Of a stretch of DNA of 38,295 bases, positions 25,867 to 34,560 are shown one piece after another. This DNA comes from Pirellulales bacterium (GTDB lineage: Bacteria; Planctomycetota; Planctomycetia; Pirellulales; Thermoguttaceae). Under the pieces are notes generated by a model. It did no database searches, was not told where the DNA came from, and worked only from the letters and a program-made list of their open reading frames with translations. A program made the position numbers and the translations under genes. Within the stretch, counting starts at the first letter, position 1. Each line of letters opens with the position of its first letter. The stretch lies in the NCBI GenBank assembly GCA_016935315.1, contig JAFGRD010000080.1, positions 1 to 38,295 on the forward strand, given 5' to 3'.

Positions 25867-26836
25867 GGATCGCCTGCGTCGTACCGCGGGTGCGGATGAC
25901 TTCGGCCAGGGTTTGGACCAGATCGCGGTAGTTGCCCTTGGCGATCTGGGCGTCGGCACCCACCTGAAGCCCCTTCTTCTCGTTGTCCTTCGAGACGATC
26001 GAGGAGAACAGCACCACCGGGACATCGCCGAGAACGGGATGCTCGCGAATGCTCCGAGTCAGGCTGAATCCATCCATCTGCGGCATCTCCACGTCGCTGA
26101 TCACACCGGCAAGTTTCTCTCGGATGGTCTCCGGCGTCAAGCCGGCGGCCAGCTCGCAGAGATGCTCCCAGGCCGCCCGGCCGTCGTGGAAGCCCCGGTA
26201 GTTGGGGCAACCGGATAGGCGCAGCTCGTTTTGCAGCAGCTTGTGGGTCGTGGCCGAGTCTTCGGCAAAGACGACGGGGCCGAAGAGAATCGACTCCAAC
26301 GGCCCGGCGGCCGTCTGCGGCTGCTCGGGGTCCAACAGCGACTGGCCCGTCATTCCCACAGCCATACCGATCGCCTCGAAGTCGAGCATCAACACCATCC
26401 GGTCCTCAAGCGGGACGATGCTGGTGACCGGCGCGCTGGAGGTGTCGAACCGCGGCATCGGCTGGACATTGGCCCAGGACGTGCGGATGATCGTGTCCAC
26501 GGCATGGACGCGGAAGGCGATCAGTTGCTGGTTGAACTCCATGATCAGCATTCGATCGCTTGGGCGGGCCTGCGTCGTCTCGTCGTCGGCTCCAAAGAAC
26601 TCCGCCAGGTTGACCAGTTCGACGACTCTGCCGCGGATGTTGACCGAGCCTTCCACGGCCCGATGGCACTCGGGCAACCGGGTCGGCGGAACGGCTTCGA
26701 GGACCTCGCGGACCTTGGCCACGTTCACCCCGTACCAGCCGCCGGCCACCTCGATGATCAGGATCTCCAACTCGTTGGTGCCTGCCTCCAACAGGATTCC
26801 CGTATCGACTCCGCACTTCATTGTGCTGGCTGCCAT
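25850..26836 (-). CDS. cheV: CheV-type chemotaxis adaptor (CheW domain + receiver)
   Basis: A 328-residue protein. Residues 20-165 are a CheW domain (WYGVNVAKVREVLE, VEGSVNIRGRVVELVNLAEFF, MLIMEF), and residues 185-315 a receiver domain with acidic pocket Glu192/Asp193, phosphorylation site Asp248 (GVISDVEMPQMDG), and a switch region FSSIVS. This is the CheV architecture that couples chemoreceptors to CheA and tunes signalling by phosphorylation. No CheA or receptor gene is in the window; the adjacent six-PAS kinase could be an alternative phosphodonor. GAGGG precedes the ATG at 26836 by about 8 nt. Symbol given on architecture; orthology is not proven. Confidence 0.88.
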   Translation of the reverse strand: MAASTMKCGVDTGILLEAGTNELEILIIEVAGGWYGVNVAKVREVLEAVPPTRLPECHRAVEGSVNIRGRVVELVNLAEFFGADDETTQARPSDRMLIMEFNQQLIAFRVHAVDTIIRTSWANVQPMPRFDTSSAPVTSIVPLEDRMVLMLDFEAIGMAVGMTGQSLLDPEQPQTAAGPLESILFGPVVFAEDSATTHKLLQNELRLSGCPNYRGFHDGRAAWEHLCELAAGLTPETIREKLAGVISDVEMPQMDGFSLTRSIREHPVLGDVPVVLFSSIVSKDNEKKGLQVGADAQIAKGNYRDLVQTLAEVIRTRGTTQAIHDKSL

Positions 26837-26973
26837 TGATCTTACCCTCTCGGGATTGTGCGTACGGAGACACCTTGCGCGGACGCCCGCGCAACGGATT
26901 CCTTTGACAACCATAGCTGGCCGAATTCCAGCGAGGGAATCCGCCCGCCCGCCGGCGGGGTCGGTCGGCGGAA

Positions 26974-27582
26974 TTATCCGCAAACGGGCGGGTCGGGCGG
27001 ATTCTTCGGATCGGTCGTGTTGTGCGGGCCGGCAACTGCCGCCGCCATCATCCGTCGGGTGAAGCGGCCGGCCAGCCACAAGGCGAAGACCACACCGCAC
27101 TCGGCCAGACACAGTAAGAACGTGTGGAGCACCCAGTGCTCCCATTGTCCGATGACTCCTGCGGCGACTACTGCGACCAGCGCGAGCACCAGCCCCGGAG
27201 CGGCGATCGAGCCGAAGAAAGTCATGGGAAGGACCAGCACCAAGAACACGGCCCGATGCCACGTGTGGCGGACGCCGGCCCGCGAAAGCGTTCGCACGCT
27301 CATCCACCATGCCGTGCCACAGGAAATCCAGCAATAGGCGTACAGCAGCGCGAGCGACAAGCCGAATTCCGAGACCCCCGCTCGGGCGGCCTCGGCCAAC
27401 GCCGTGACGAGGTGGACCAGGACGAACAGGCTGAGGAAGTCGGCGATGCTGAACTGGGTCGGGCACTGCCGGCTGCGGGCCGCTCTGTCCAGCGGACGCA
27501 GAATCCAGACAATCGAGAAGACCACGGTCGAAACCAGGCCTCCGAACAGTAAGAATGCAGGCACCGCCAGAAGCTCGTCCAT
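26974..27582 (-). CDS. Multi-pass membrane protein, unknown function
   Basis: A 202-residue protein with five or six hydrophobic segments: about 8-28, 48-68, 78-100, 120-155 (probably two helices) and 165-190, and a short polar C terminus ending PPDPPVCG. No motif that I recognise. The ATG at 27582 (MDELLAVPAF) is chosen because the longer reading adds an Arg/Asp-rich stretch with no ribosome binding site; AGG just upstream is weak. It lies 137 nt upstream of the CheV-type gene on the same strand and could belong to the same transcript, which would make it a candidate membrane partner of that sensory pair. Confidence 0.65.
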   Translation of the reverse strand: MDELLAVPAFLLFGGLVSTVVFSIVWILRPLDRAARSRQCPTQFSIADFLSLFVLVHLVTALAEAARAGVSEFGLSLALLYAYCWISCGTAWWMSVRTLSRAGVRHTWHRAVFLVLVLPMTFFGSIAAPGLVLALVAVVAAGVIGQWEHWVLHTFLLCLAECGVVFALWLAGRFTRRMMAAAVAGPHNTTDPKNPPDPPVCG

Positions 27583-27685
27583 CACCTGTCGGTCGTCCCT
27601 GTCGGATCGCTTGCAGGTCGTCGCCCGGATTCGGCCGGAAGGCAAACGGTCGCAAACCGCAAACCGTGGCAGCATGAGATTGATC

Positions 27686-27714
27686 TTGCCCCATTCCCCT
27701 CATCTTGCTACATT
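27686..27714 (+). promoter_or_regulatory. Putative promoter of the methyltransferase gene
   Basis: TTGCCC (27686-27691), 17 nt, TACATT (27709-27714), four of six matches in each box, about 40 nt before the ATG at 27755. The same -35 and spacing occur at 7280. Confidence 0.4.
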
Positions 27715-27754
27715 CCCGCGGCCAATACAAGGCACCGGCCTCGGCCCGGGAGAA

Positions 27755-28738
27755 ATGAACGTGAGTGATCGCATCGCGCGCCCCGCACCCGCGACGCCGG
27801 CAATGGCGTTTGCCGACCCGACGGCAGAAGGCTATCGATGCTATCTGTGCGGAGGGCAGACGTTTACGCGGCTGCACGCCTGGCCGGTGGGCGATAGGTG
27901 GAATCCGGCCCGCATTTCCATCGCCGTCTGGCAGTGCGGCTGCGGCATCGTGTTTCTCTATCCGGTGCCCGGGCCCGAGCAGCTTCCCGACTGCGGCGAC
28001 TGGTGGTCGAAGCGGCGCAAGCGCCCGCGCCGGAATCTGACGTACAAGAGGATCCGCGCGGCCGTTTCCCACGCCTTGGTGGGCAGCCCGCGATATCGAT
28101 TCGTGAAATACACCCGCAAGGCGATCGCGTCGGGAAAACTGTTGGACGTCGGCTGCGGCGACGGGCGCTTGCTGCAAGTGGCCGGGCCGCACTACGACTG
28201 CGTGGGCCTTGAGCCGTCGCCTATCGCCGCCGAGCAGGCCCGCCGCAAAGGGTTTCCCGTGCTCCAGACCGCCTTCGAAACGGCTCGCCTCCGGTCGCGA
28301 TCGTTCGACGTGGTCACGCTCGATTCGGTGATCGAACACGTCCGCAATCCACTTCACGTATTGCGCAAGGCGAACCGGATTCTCAAGCCCGGGTGCGTGA
28401 TTGCCCTGAAGACCAACAAGTTCAACGGCCCGGCCTATCGGATGCACGGCCGCGGGTGGTACGGTTTCCGCCACGGCTACCACACGTTTCTGTTCACCGG
28501 CAAGACACTGAGCCGAACGCTGGAGGCGGCCGGGTTCGAGGTGCTCAAACGCCCCAAACGCGATCGACTGCTCGACGACATCCTGATTCTCTGGGGGCGC
28601 AAGGTGCGCGAGGTGGAGCCGGCAAGCGCCGCCGCCGACCCGTCCTGCTCCGCCTCCGGCGAATCCTCACCGTCAGGATTGCCCAAACCATGTGGCCGAG
28701 ATCTTTGCCGAAGCCCCGCCGATGGACGCTTGCCCTGA
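27755..28738 (+). CDS. Class I SAM-dependent methyltransferase
   Basis: A 327-residue protein. The SAM-binding motif LLDVGCGDGRLL lies at about residues 129-140, followed by LEPSP (motif II region), FDVVTLDSVIEH (motif III/IV) and LKPGCVIALKTN. This is the Methyltransf_11/23 pattern of bacterial small-molecule or glycan methyltransferases. A CYLCG pair near residue 29 may be part of a small N-terminal zinc-like element, of which only one Cys pair is evident. GGGAGA precedes the ATG at 27755 (MNVSDRIA). Its last 49 nt overlap the next gene, so they are almost certainly co-transcribed and coupled. Adjacent to a membrane glycosyltransferase, methylation of a cell-surface glycan or lipid is a reasonable inference. 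Confidence 0.88.
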   Translation: MNVSDRIARPAPATPAMAFADPTAEGYRCYLCGGQTFTRLHAWPVGDRWNPARISIAVWQCGCGIVFLYPVPGPEQLPDCGDWWSKRRKRPRRNLTYKRIRAAVSHALVGSPRYRFVKYTRKAIASGKLLDVGCGDGRLLQVAGPHYDCVGLEPSPIAAEQARRKGFPVLQTAFETARLRSRSFDVVTLDSVIEHVRNPLHVLRKANRILKPGCVIALKTNKFNGPAYRMHGRGWYGFRHGYHTFLFTGKTLSRTLEAAGFEVLKRPKRDRLLDDILILWGRKVREVEPASAAADPSCSASGESSPSGLPKPCGRDLCRSPADGRLP

Positions 28739-30159
28739 TAGCGGGGCTGACGATCTGGGGGCTGACCGACGTCCGCCGCCGTGGCTACGCCCATCCGGAG
28801 AACCCGGCCAAACACCGGACCGACCTGACCGTCTATACGGAAGCGGGGGCGGCGTTTTTCGACGGCCGGGCACCCTATGAGGTGGCCAATCCCCGGGGCT
28901 GGCGATATCTCTATCCGCCGATGTTTGCACTGCTGTTGGCCCCGTTGCACGCCCTGGCGTCGCAAGACCAGGTGACCGTCTGGTTCTTCGTCTGTCTGCT
29001 GATCTGCTGGGGCTGCTTTCGCGAGTTGCGTCTGATCCTGCGGGAGCTGTGCGAAAGCGATCCGCGACTGGCGGCCGGCTGCCGCCGCTGGTTTCCATGG
29101 CTGGGTGTCTGTGCGCTGGCGACCGGCCTGCTGCCGACACTGAATTGTCTCCAGCGGGGGCAGGTCGGCGTGCTGAAGCTCTACCTGCTGTTTTTGGGGC
29201 TGCGGCTGATCGTGCGCGGGCGCGGCTGGCGAGCCTGGATCGCCGGCGGCACGGTGCTGGCGATGCCTGTGGTGCTGAAGATCGTCCCCGTGCTGCCGGT
29301 GGCGTTGCTGTTGTTTGTCCAACTGGCGGCGGCAAGGAAACGGCTGCCGGAAGACCCATCGCCCGCGGTGGCACGCCGGCGGCTGGCCGGCTCCACGTTG
29401 GGCGTGGCGCTGGGGCTGGTGCTGTTTTTCCTGCTGGTGCCGGCCGCGCTGATCGGCTGGAAGGCCAACCTGCAACATCTCGGCACCTTCTCGCAGATTG
29501 TGCTGGCGCGGCAGGACGATTCGGGCCGTGACCGCCTGGCGGGCGTCGAGACGCACACGGTGCGCAACCAGAGCTTCAGCAACGCGGTCTATCGGTTCGG
29601 CAACTTCGCGGCCCACATGCTCTCCGGCGGCCCGGACGATCGGCTGGTCGTCGAGCCAAACCCGCCGGCGATGGCCATGGACGCCCCGATCGTCGGGCGG
29701 CTCGTGCTCGGCGTGCGGCTCGGGCTGCTGGCGGCGCTGGCGGCGTTGGGATGGCGGCTGGGCCGCCCCGACGACGCGCTGGGCCTGGCCTTGGCGTTCG
29801 CCCTGGCGTGCGTGGCGATGCTGGTCGTCTCGCCCATTTCCCGCGGCCACTACTTCATGCTGCTGGCACCGGCCGTGCTGCTGCTGCCGTTGTGGCTCGA
29901 TCGGCAGGCCATGCCGCGGGCGGCAACGGCCATGGCCGTGGTGCCGGCCGTGCTGTCGGTCCTGCACTACCTCCTGCTTGACCAGGCCGGCCGCGTCGGA
30001 TTGTTGGGTCTGGGGACGACCGCCTGGCTGGTGGCGGTCATCGTGCTGGGGCTGGTCGCGGGACCGCCGCGTAGCCATCTTGCCGGGTCAGCGGAGGCTC
30101 CAGCCGCCGCAACGAGACGGCCACAATTCTCCCGTGGGCCCTCGGAAAAGGCTGCCTGA
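28690..30159 (+). CDS. GT87-type polyprenyl-phosphate-dependent membrane glycosyltransferase
   Basis: A 489-residue, very hydrophobic protein with about ten transmembrane segments. The first extracytoplasmic loop has the pattern YTEAGAAFFDGRAPYE then GWRYLYPPMFALLLAPL, characteristic of GT87/DUF2029 (mannosyltransferase-like, GT-C fold), with an acidic Asp/Glu close to the first helix as expected for catalysis. These enzymes transfer sugar from polyprenyl-phosphate donors on the outer face of the membrane. The ATG at 28690, 10 nt after AGGA, is chosen; the open frame upstream lies inside the methyltransferase gene in another frame and carries no motif. The C terminus (RSHLAGSAEAPAAATRR) is polar. 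Confidence 0.85.
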   Translation: MWPRSLPKPRRWTLALIAGLTIWGLTDVRRRGYAHPENPAKHRTDLTVYTEAGAAFFDGRAPYEVANPRGWRYLYPPMFALLLAPLHALASQDQVTVWFFVCLLICWGCFRELRLILRELCESDPRLAAGCRRWFPWLGVCALATGLLPTLNCLQRGQVGVLKLYLLFLGLRLIVRGRGWRAWIAGGTVLAMPVVLKIVPVLPVALLLFVQLAAARKRLPEDPSPAVARRRLAGSTLGVALGLVLFFLLVPAALIGWKANLQHLGTFSQIVLARQDDSGRDRLAGVETHTVRNQSFSNAVYRFGNFAAHMLSGGPDDRLVVEPNPPAMAMDAPIVGRLVLGVRLGLLAALAALGWRLGRPDDALGLALAFALACVAMLVVSPISRGHYFMLLAPAVLLLPLWLDRQAMPRAATAMAVVPAVLSVLHYLLLDQAGRVGLLGLGTTAWLVAVIVLGLVAGPPRSHLAGSAEAPAAATRRPQFSRGPSEKAA

Positions 30160-30185
30160 TCGCGGCCGGCCGGGGCGTCGCGTTC

Positions 30186-30213
30186 TTGCATGCTGCTGCT
30201 TGGGGGTCATAAT
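30186..30213 (+). promoter_or_regulatory. Possible promoter of the small anchored protein
   Basis: CATAAT (30208-30213) matches the -10 at five of six positions; TTGCAT (30186-30191) 16 nt upstream is a weak -35. About 42 nt before the ATG at 30256. Confidence 0.3.
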
Positions 30214-30255
30214 TGCCTGGGTAAGGGCTCTTAGAAGAACGGCAAGACCCAGGGC

Positions 30256-30621
30256 ATGATTCGAAAACGCTGGTTACGCACCCTGTTGATGCTCGTGCTG
30301 GGCCTGCTGGTGATTCGGCTGGCGGTCTACTGGGGCTGCGGCCGACCCAAGGGGCTCACGCCGCCTGCCCCCTCGGCGCCGAAGGCCCCAGGCTGGACCG
30401 CCAAACCGACCAGACCGAGCGAGCCACCCGAGCCGCCCGACGCGACCCAATTGCCCTTCTTCCCGGCCGACGCCCTGCGCGACCCCGCGGACGACGATTC
30501 TCCGGCCAAGTACGGCTGGCCGGCCGACTTCAAGATGCCGTCGCGGATCGTCATCGAAGACGTCCCCGAGGTGCCTGAGCGGATCAAAGGTCCCTCGCCG
30601 CCGTTCGAGGTGACCGAGTGA
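30256..30621 (+). CDS. Small membrane-anchored proline-rich protein, unknown function
   Basis: A 121-residue protein. A basic start (MIRKRWLR) and one hydrophobic helix (about 9-29, LLMLVLGLLVIRLAVYWGC) place it in the membrane. Residues 33-60 are Pro/Ala/Lys-rich, and the remainder is acidic and polar, ending PPFEVTE. No domain is recognised. It follows the glycosyltransferase by 96 nt on the same strand. Low-complexity composition and the absence of a good ribosome binding site keep the call moderate. The following 30622-30780 shows nothing. Confidence 0.6.
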   Translation: MIRKRWLRTLLMLVLGLLVIRLAVYWGCGRPKGLTPPAPSAPKAPGWTAKPTRPSEPPEPPDATQLPFFPADALRDPADDDSPAKYGWPADFKMPSRIVIEDVPEVPERIKGPSPPFEVTE

Positions 30622-30780
30622 GAGGTGAGTGGGGAATGCCGGCAAGAGCCGTCGGCGTCGAGCGGGAGAAGCGGGCGCCGTCGTTCTTTCAACCTTGGTG
30701 TGTGCCACGTCGATTTGTGCGGGGATAGACCCCGGGGCTCGCTGGTGGCACGCCCGTCGGATCAGCACTTGACTCTTCGC

Positions 30781-32136
30781 TCAGTCGGTCGGCCGATCCG
30801 GCACCTGGCGTGTTTTCCAGTAGAGCGGCATCCCGAGGGCAGCTATGCCCAACGACGCGACGGCGATCATCGGCTTGTAGGTCACCGCCCCATAGATCAA
30901 GAACACGCACACGCAGCAGAAGACGAGCGTGGTGATGGGATACCCGGTCACCCGGTAGGGGCGATCCACCCGTGGCTCTTTGCGCCGCAGAACGAAGACG
31001 GCCAGACTCGTGGCCAGATAGAAGAGGTAGACGGCCGCAGCCGTATAAAGGATTGCAGTGACGAACGAGCCCAACAGCACGATCAAGCCGACAGCCAACA
31101 CTCCCTGTAACAGCAGAGCACGCAACGGTGTGCCCGTCCTCTGATCCCACCTGCCCAGGCCCTGAAACACCCGATGATCGGCCCCGACGGCGTACGAAAT
31201 CCGCGCGCCGGTGAAGATCAATCCGTTGACGGCCCCCAGTGCTGAGATACAAACCAGCAGGCTGATCAAGCGACCGCCCATCTTGGGAAAGACCGTCGAA
31301 ACAGCATCGGTAGCCACCGCCTCCGAGGCAGCCAGGCCGTCGTAGCCCAAGGTGTAGAGGAATGCGGCGTTGAGCATCAGATACAGTACTGTGACTGCGG
31401 AGGTTCCCAAGACCAGAGCCCGCACAATGTTCCGCCTCGGGTTGTTCACTTCGGCAGCCACATAGGCCATTTCGTTCCAACCGCCGAACGTGAACATCAC
31501 GAGGATCAGAGCCACGCTCAGGGGGAATTCATAGCTCACTCCGGTGCTTGCTGCTGTGCGGGGAGCGATCACGGCGACCGCAATGATCGCCAACAGCCCG
31601 AGCGCCTTGACTACGGTCAGCAGATTCTGTGTCCACTTTCCCTCCCGCACCCCGAGCACGTTGATGGCCGTCAAGATGCCTACGGCACCGCAAGCGTAAA
31701 TCTGTTGCGTTGGCAGGCCGGAAGAACCTGGAAACGGGTCAAAGATGACCTGCGCATAGGTTGCGAACGCGAACGCCATCACCGCGATATCGCCTGGGCG
31801 AACCACTGCCAACTGAATCCAACCGAACAGGAAGCCGGCCCACGGGCCATAGGCGCGACTGAGATAGACATAGTCGCCACCCTGCTGAGGATAGGCACTG
31901 GCGAGTTCCGCATATCCCAACGCACCAAACAGCGACAGCACGCCGCCGACGGCCCAGATTAGCAGGACACCCCACCAACAGACCGCTCCCTGCGCAATCG
32001 TCGGGGCCATCTGGTAAATCCCCGCCCCGATGATGATGCCCACGATGATGCAGGTCGAATCGAACAGCGTGAGCTGGCGCTTTGGGGCGGCGGGCGTGTC
32101 GGGTCGATCGGCAGGCTGAGGCATGACAGATACCAT
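30781..32136 (-). CDS. APC-superfamily amino acid permease
   Basis: A 451-residue protein with about 12 transmembrane helices. The first helix carries the APC signature [17 protein letters not shown] (helix-1 unwound GIIIGAGI), followed by [34 protein letters not shown], the classical helix-2/3 signature of amino acid/polyamine/organocation transporters. It would import an amino acid or related cation; specificity is not visible. The start is uncertain: ATG at 32136 or at 32124 (MPQPADRP), neither with a clear ribosome binding site. Its GC content is slightly lower than that of the surrounding genes. It is divergent from infA and convergent with the small anchored protein. Confidence 0.9.
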   Translation of the reverse strand: MVSVMPQPADRPDTPAAPKRQLTLFDSTCIIVGIIIGAGIYQMAPTIAQGAVCWWGVLLIWAVGGVLSLFGALGYAELASAYPQQGGDYVYLSRAYGPWAGFLFGWIQLAVVRPGDIAVMAFAFATYAQVIFDPFPGSSGLPTQQIYACGAVGILTAINVLGVREGKWTQNLLTVVKALGLLAIIAVAVIAPRTAASTGVSYEFPLSVALILVMFTFGGWNEMAYVAAEVNNPRRNIVRALVLGTSAVTVLYLMLNAAFLYTLGYDGLAASEAVATDAVSTVFPKMGGRLISLLVCISALGAVNGLIFTGARISYAVGADHRVFQGLGRWDQRTGTPLRALLLQGVLAVGLIVLLGSFVTAILYTAAAVYLFYLATSLAVFVLRRKEPRVDRPYRVTGYPITTLVFCCVCVFLIYGAVTYKPMIAVASLGIAALGMPLYWKTRQVPDRPTD

Positions 32137-32219
32137 ACGCTGAGCGGGCGCCCGTGAAAAGCCCCGGCGGCCTTGCCGTTGGGGGCCGGGGCTGGACGGG
32201 GCGACGAAAAATGGTAAAT

Positions 32220-32225
32220 TACAAT
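32220..32225 (+). promoter_or_regulatory. Possible -10 of infA
   Basis: TACAAT in an unusually AT-rich patch (about 32204-32230) that stands out in this GC-rich window, 49 nt before the infA ATG. No good -35 at 16-18 nt; TGGACG at 32193-32198 has a 21-nt spacing. Confidence 0.35.
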
Positions 32226-32273
32226 GATACCGGTGGTGTATCGCCGGTGCGATCCCGCCCCCCGGAGTCGAGT

Positions 32274-32495
32274 ATGGCTAAGAAAGAAGAAGCGATTGAA
32301 GTTGAAGGCGTCGTTACCGAGGCCTTGGCCAACACGCGATTTCGCGTACAGTTGGACAATGGCCATAAGGTGATCGCACACGTGGCCGGCAAGATGCGCA
32401 AGCACTTCATCCGCATCGTGCCCGGCGATAAGGTCACCGTCGAGCTCTCCCCGTACGATCTGACCAAAGGCCGCATCACCTACCGCGAGCGGTAG
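32274..32495 (+). CDS. infA: Translation initiation factor IF-1
   Basis: A 73-residue protein with the complete S1-like OB fold of IF-1: [35 protein letters not shown], and [22 protein letters not shown], which align closely with the E. coli protein including the ribosomal A-site-contacting basic segment [10 protein letters not shown]-1 binds the 30S A site with IF-2 and IF-3 during initiation. GGAG at 32264-32267, 6 nt before the ATG, supports the start. It stands alone, outside any ribosomal operon, as an apparent single-gene unit. This is the most firmly identified gene of the window. Confidence 0.97.
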   Translation: MAKKEEAIEVEGVVTEALANTRFRVQLDNGHKVIAHVAGKMRKHFIRIVPGDKVTVELSPYDLTKGRITYRER

Positions 32496-32807
32496 CCCCC
32501 CAGCGGTCACGCCCCCCTTTCGTGTCGGTCGCCCTCTTGCTTTCGGGTTGTGTATTCCAGCCGTCGCGAGGGCCGCCGGGTCTCGGTTCCAAGATCTCTG
32601 CCCACCGGCCGAATAACCCCTGGCAGTGTCGCGGAAGCGTGGTTTCCTCCGTCGCTAGGGGGGCCGGACCGAAAAGAGCCGCTCCTGGCGGCGTCGGGCG
32701 ATGCGCCGGCCAGACAGAAGTTTGTCCGACGAGAGCCTAGTCCGGGGCCACGTTTCGAGCTAGACTTGCACAACATACGTGGACAGACGTGCCTGTGAAA
32801 GTGAACA
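32496..32807. other. Intergenic region without a recognisable gene
   Basis: More than 300 nt between infA and the next gene. It is GC-rich, with short open frames on the plus strand (for example 32522-32740) that have neither ribosome binding sites nor family motifs. No convincing promoter, terminator or structured RNA was found. Confidence 0.4.
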
Positions 32808-32816
32808 AAGGAGGAG
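32807..32816 (+). promoter_or_regulatory. Ribosome binding site deciding a GTG start
   Basis: AAAGGAGGAG at 32807-32816 is an almost perfect Shine-Dalgarno, ending 8 nt before GTG at 32825. It lies inside the longer open frame that begins at another GTG (32789), making that upstream start unlikely. Confidence 0.75.
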
Positions 32817-32824
32817 AACCCATC

Positions 32825-34534
32825 GTGCAAAGAGCAAGAACCCTCGTATCGGTGTTGGCCGTTGTCGGCTTGCTGGTCGCCCCGAGCGTCTGCCCGGCCC
32901 AAGCCACCGCCCTGAAGCCGGTTGTAACCGTCTCGTTCTCCGGCTACGACGCCCTGTTCGAAGACATCGGATTCGTCGGCCAACTCGGCGACAACCCCGC
33001 CTTGGCCCAGGGCCTCGAGGGGATGCTGGGTATGTTTACCGGCGGCAAGGGGGTTGCCGGGCTCGACAAGGCCAAGCCTTGGGGCCTGGTCGTCCAGACC
33101 GACGGCATGCAGTTTCCCGCCGTCGTCTTCGTGCCGGTCAGCGACATGAAACAGTTGCTCGAAGTCGTGGCGCCCTTCGCCGGCGAGCCCGCGGACGCCG
33201 GCGGCGGCGTGCTGAAGCTCGAGTCGCCGGGGGGCAACGGCAAGCCGGTCTTCGTCAAGGAGCAAGGCGGCTGGGCCTTTCTGGCCGACAAGGCCGAATC
33301 CCTGGCCTCCGTGCCGGCCGATCCGCTGCAACTGTTGGGCGGGCTCCAGCAGAAGTACGATGTGGCCGTGCGGGCGTCGATCCAGGCCGTTCCCGCTCCG
33401 CTGCGCGACCAGATTGCCGCCCAGGTAAAAGCGGGCGCCGAGATGGCCAACATGCGGCAGCCCGGCGAAAGCGACGACCAGTACGCCATTCGCACCGGCA
33501 TGACCCGGCAGGCCCTCGACCAGTTCGTCGACACGGTCAACGACCTGGACGAGTTGCTGGTGGGCTTGGCCGTCGACGGCTCGGCCGGGACCGTTTACCT
33601 CGACGTCCAGATCACGGCGGTCGCCGGCACCAAGACGGCGGCCCAGTTCGCCGAGATGGCCGAGACGACAACCGACTTCGCCGGCTTCGACCTGCCCGGT
33701 GCCGCGCTGACGGGCAATTGGGCCGGCGTGCTGTCCGACACTGACGTGGCCCAGGCGAAGACCGCCATTGCCGGCATCCGCACCTCGGCGCTGAAAGAGC
33801 TGGCCGACCAGGAGCTTTCGGCCGCCGAGCGCCAGATGGCCGAGCAGGCGATCAATGATCTGCTCGACGTGGCCGACAAGACGATCGACGGCAAGAAGGC
33901 CGACGGCGGGGTGGTGCTGATCCTCAAGCCCGGCGCTACCACGCTGGTCGCCGGCGGCATCCTCGCCGAGGGGTCCAAGCTGGAGAAGACCGTCAAACAA
34001 CTGGCCAGCCTGGCCGTCGAAGAAGCGCCCGAGCTGGGCGACGCGTTGAAGCTCGACGCGGAGACGCACCAGGGCGTCCGCTTCCACACGTTCAGCATGC
34101 CCACGCCGGAGCCGGACCTGGCCAAGGTCATCGGCGACCAGTTCAACCTGGTGCTGGGCGTGACCGACACGAGCGTCTATCTGGCCGTTGGCGCCGACGC
34201 CGCGGCGACGCTGAAGCAGGTGATCGACAAGTCGGCTTCTGAGGCCGGCAAACAGATCCCGCCGATGCGGCTGTCCATAGCGGCCGGCCCGATCGCCCAG
34301 TTCGTTGCCGCCGTGGCCGAGGGCTCCGACAAAGAGATCCCCACGATGATCGCCGGAATCCTCAGCCAGGTCGGCGATAAGGACCACGTGACGCTGACCA
34401 CCACCGGCATTCCCAACGGCGCCAGCACCCGGCTGGAGCTGGAAGAAGGACTGCTGAAGGCGATCGGCCAGGCGATCCAGAAAGCGGCGATGGGCGGCGG
34501 CCCCGGTGGACCTCCGGGCGGCAGCCCGTTCTAA
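32825..34534 (+). CDS. Large secreted protein of unknown function
   Basis: A 569-residue protein starting at GTG (MQRARTLVSV) with a signal peptide ending at CPAQA (about residue 26). The mature part is regular alpha/beta, with the block KPWGLVVQTDGMQFPAVVFVPVSDMKQLL near residue 80 and a similarly built second half (LAKVIGDQFNLVLGVTDTSVYLAVGADA near 440), suggesting an internal duplication. It ends in a Gly/Pro-rich tail (GGGPGGPPGGSPF). The pattern recalls a secreted family that I associate with planctomycetes, without known function. No enzyme motif was found. A strong ribosome binding site implies high expression. It is convergent with the esterase gene, 26 nt apart. Confidence 0.8.
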   Translation: MQRARTLVSVLAVVGLLVAPSVCPAQATALKPVVTVSFSGYDALFEDIGFVGQLGDNPALAQGLEGMLGMFTGGKGVAGLDKAKPWGLVVQTDGMQFPAVVFVPVSDMKQLLEVVAPFAGEPADAGGGVLKLESPGGNGKPVFVKEQGGWAFLADKAESLASVPADPLQLLGGLQQKYDVAVRASIQAVPAPLRDQIAAQVKAGAEMANMRQPGESDDQYAIRTGMTRQALDQFVDTVNDLDELLVGLAVDGSAGTVYLDVQITAVAGTKTAAQFAEMAETTTDFAGFDLPGAALTGNWAGVLSDTDVAQAKTAIAGIRTSALKELADQELSAAERQMAEQAINDLLDVADKTIDGKKADGGVVLILKPGATTLVAGGILAEGSKLEKTVKQLASLAVEEAPELGDALKLDAETHQGVRFHTFSMPTPEPDLAKVIGDQFNLVLGVTDTSVYLAVGADAAATLKQVIDKSASEAGKQIPPMRLSIAAGPIAQFVAAVAEGSDKEIPTMIAGILSQVGDKDHVTLTTTGIPNGASTRLELEEGLLKAIGQAIQKAAMGGGPGGPPGGSPF

Positions 34535-34560
34535 GCGGACGTCTCCCTCCACGGAACCCA

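Noticed and set aside
25867-26025. Longer N terminus for the six-PAS kinase
   Set aside because: The extension is Arg-rich, lies in the CheV-type gene and lacks a ribosome binding site.
32522-32740. 72-residue frame after infA with a lipoprotein-like LSGC
   Set aside because: The body is Arg/Pro/Gly-rich without structure, and the start has no good ribosome binding site.
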